A stretch of DNA of 64,000 bases from Deltaproteobacteria bacterium (lineage in GTDB: Bacteria; Myxococcota_A; UBA796; SXON01), in NCBI GenBank assembly GCA_014191855.1, contig BJHF01000001.1, forward strand, positions 236,393 through 300,392. Direction: 5' to 3'. Numbering within the stretch: the first letter of the stretch is position 1; each line of letters opens with the position of its first letter. A program made the translations under genes and the position numbers. Shown here in pieces: positions 62,741 to 64,000 of the stretch. The notes beneath the pieces were generated by a model. It saw only the letters and a list, made by a program, of their open reading frames with translations, was not told where the DNA came from and searched no databases.

Positions 62741-63681
62741 GCGATACGCCCTGGCTCCACCCCGAAACGGGCCAGCCCATGCGCCGGCTCGAGTTCCACA
62801 TCACCTACCACTGCCCCGAGCGCTGCAGCTTCTGCTCCGAGGAGCACCGGATGAGCGCCTACGAGGCGTTCCCCGTCACTTTTGGGCGGGTGGCGCGGGT
62901 GCTGCGCGAGCAGGCGGAGCGGGGCATCGAGTCCGTGCACTTTACGGGCGGCGAACCCACCATCCACCCCCAGTTCGTTGAGATCCTCCAGCTCGCGAAG
63001 AAGCTCGGGATGCGCACGAGCATCGGCACCATTGGCACGCGCCTGGCCGATCCAGCCTTCGCCGCCCGCGCGCTCCCCTTCCTCGACGAAGCCCTGTTTT
63101 CGCTCCACGGCCCCGACGCCGTGACCCACGAGTCACTCACCCGCCGACCGGGCAGTTTTGCCCGCCTCGAACGGGCGATGGCGCTGGGTCGCGCCCAGCC
63201 AGGCTTTCGCATCTTCGTGAACACGGTGCTGGTGCGGGAGAACGCGCATCGGCTGGTTGAAACCGTGAAGCTGGCGCGGGAGCGGGGCGCGGAGCTGCTG
63301 GTCGTGTCGAATGTGACACCGGAGGGCGCGGGGGAGGATGCCTATGGTGCGCTCACGCTCAGGCTGGGCGAGATCCAGGCGCTCGTGCCCCAAGTGATCG
63401 AGGCCGCCGGCCCCATGATCGTCCGCTTCTTCGGCGTCCCCGCGTGCGCCCTCGGCGATTCCCGCGTGTTCGCCAACGACATCCACTGGAATCCGCGGGT
63501 CACCTTCGAGTGGGTGCGCCACCCGGACCGGGTTTCGCTGGAGGGGCTCTACAACTGGCAGCCCGACCGCAAGCGCATGCAGACGGCGACGTGTGGTTCG
63601 TGTAGCTGGAACCAGCTCTGTCACGGGGTGTTCGCGAAGTACGTGGAGCTGTTTGGGGATGGGGAGTTGAGGGGGGTGTGA
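62737..63681 (+). CDS. Radical SAM enzyme 3 of the His-Gly-Ser cassette
   Basis: 314 residues with CPERCSFC (Cys26, Cys30, Cys33), FTGGEPTIHP and a C-terminal cysteine group CGSCSWNQLC that could hold one auxiliary cluster. Distinct in sequence from the other two enzymes. The overlap with the preceding gene shows it belongs to the cassette, the last of seven genes. Three radical SAM enzymes for one precursor suggest multi-step modification. Confidence 0.78.
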   Translation: MSDTPWLHPETGQPMRRLEFHITYHCPERCSFCSEEHRMSAYEAFPVTFGRVARVLREQAERGIESVHFTGGEPTIHPQFVEILQLAKKLGMRTSIGTIGTRLADPAFAARALPFLDEALFSLHGPDAVTHESLTRRPGSFARLERAMALGRAQPGFRIFVNTVLVRENAHRLVETVKLARERGAELLVVSNVTPEGAGEDAYGALTLRLGEIQALVPQVIEAAGPMIVRFFGVPACALGDSRVFANDIHWNPRVTFEWVRHPDRVSLEGLYNWQPDRKRMQTATCGSCSWNQLCHGVFAKYVELFGDGELRGV

Positions 63682-63780
63682 GCGGTGCGGCCAGCGGGCC
63701 GGGGTGCCCTTCGCGTCGCGTGTGTGGGGCCGCCAACGCTGCGTGGTCACGGGAGGGCGCGGGTTGCACGGGGGCCGCAC

Positions 63781-63813
63781 CCAGGTGTTTCCGGCCGCGT
63801 TGTGGACACCTGG
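63781..63813. repeat. Inverted repeat after the cassette
   Basis: CCAGGTGT and ACACCTGG, perfect 8-bp arms with a 17-bp spacer, 100 bp after the last cassette gene. There is no T tract, so it is not clearly a terminator; it could be a protein-binding site. Confidence 0.4.
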
Positions 63814-63827
63814 CGCAGGCCACGTGA

Positions 63828-63849
63828 TACTAAACCAGATGGTTTAGTA
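63828..63849. promoter_or_regulatory. Palindromic operator of the ArsR-family gene
   Basis: TACTAAACC-AGAT-GGTTTAGTA, perfect 9-bp arms, ending 1 bp before the GTG start. Position and form match autoregulatory operators of ArsR regulators; the ribosome-binding site would lie inside it. Confidence 0.65.
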
Positions 63850-63850
63850 C

Positions 63851-64000
63851 GTGCGTGACCCCCTGAGCCAGACCTTCGCCGCGCTCGCCGATCCCACGCG
63901 GCGCGCCATGCTCGCCCGCCTCTCCCATGGCGAGGCGAGCGTGTCGGAGATCGCGGCGCCGTTCCTGGGAAAGATGAGCCTGCCGGCGGTGAGCAAACAC
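63851..64000 (+). CDS. ArsR-family transcriptional regulator, truncated by the window edge
   Basis: 50 codons from GTG 63851: RDPLSQTFAALADPTRRAML, then LSHGEASVSEIA and LPAVSKH. DPTRRAML and VSKH are the first and recognition helices of the winged-helix ArsR fold. Members with this opening often control a START/SRPBCC (AHSA1) partner gene. No metal-binding Cys motif is seen so far. The palindrome directly upstream suggests self-repression. Confidence 0.82.
   Translation, partial: MRDPLSQTFAALADPTRRAMLARLSHGEASVSEIAAPFLGKMSLPAVSKH

Noticed and set aside
63781..63813. Inverted repeat as the cassette terminator
   Set aside because: The arms are perfect, but the spacer is 17 bp and no T tract follows; kept only as an inverted repeat.

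Overview
This 64 kb window is GC-rich and gene-dense, and every complete reading frame looks intact. Gene content points to a member of the Myxococcota or a close relative (formerly Deltaproteobacteria). The signs are many lipoproteins with Asp/Thr/Gly-rich linkers, a MopE-like Asp-rich repeat lipoprotein, a complete set of homologues of the Myxococcus gliding (Glt) envelope machinery, a TonB_C domain fused to a TonB-dependent receptor, a TatT-family lipoprotein, and isoprenoid loci without MEP-pathway genes. This is inference from gene content; no 16S gene is present.

Layout: 1-7.0 kb (minus strand) is the translation and envelope operon rpsB-tsf-pyrH-frr-uppS-cdsA-rseP-tsaB. 7.0-9.7 kb holds a PAS protein lacking an ATPase domain and larC-larB (nickel-pincer cofactor). 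10-15.3 kb has a UDG-family protein, an S41 peptidase and the MopE-like lipoprotein. 15.3-22.5 kb (minus) is tlyA-polyprenyl synthase-lipoprotein-class A PBP-two glycosyltransferases, a chain of mostly overlapping genes. 22.6-24.3 kb has a DUF2817 peptidase and tRNA-Cys. 24.3-29.6 kb is an exbB-exbD-tonB-TonB receptor-lipoprotein operon. 30.1-41.6 kb is a contiguous gltA/gltB/gltC-gltD-gltE-cglF-gltG-gltH-like cluster: outer-membrane barrels, periplasmic TPR proteins and an FHA/TM/AgmX-PglI bridging protein. 41.6-47.2 kb has an anchor-D-type lipoprotein, a stand-alone rplC with its own terminator, another lipoprotein, and guaB-scoA-scoB. 47.4-51.2 kb is a c-di-GMP group: two PilZ-like proteins facing an HDOD-GGDEF protein. 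51.4-58.4 kb has a TatT-like lipoprotein, a hydrolase, pyrE, a peptidase P homologue, a TolC-like protein and convergent nadB.

The most notable region is 58.56-63.68 kb. Seven genes, every neighbouring pair overlapping, encode a Tat-exported small protein, two tandem HxsD-like proteins, an HxsB-type radical SAM maturase, a 156-residue precursor ending in HCS plus 19 His-Gly-Ser repeats and HGQW, and two further radical SAM enzymes. This looks like a variant His-Xaa-Ser peptide-modification system. The window ends in the first 50 codons of an ArsR-family regulator preceded by a perfect palindromic operator.

Non-coding structure includes a 102-bp direct repeat (about 82% identical) around the larB and S41 peptidase starts, a two-copy REP-like hairpin family, and a 33-nt repeat found once before pyrE and twice in tandem, in frame, inside the first gene of the His-Gly-Ser cassette.
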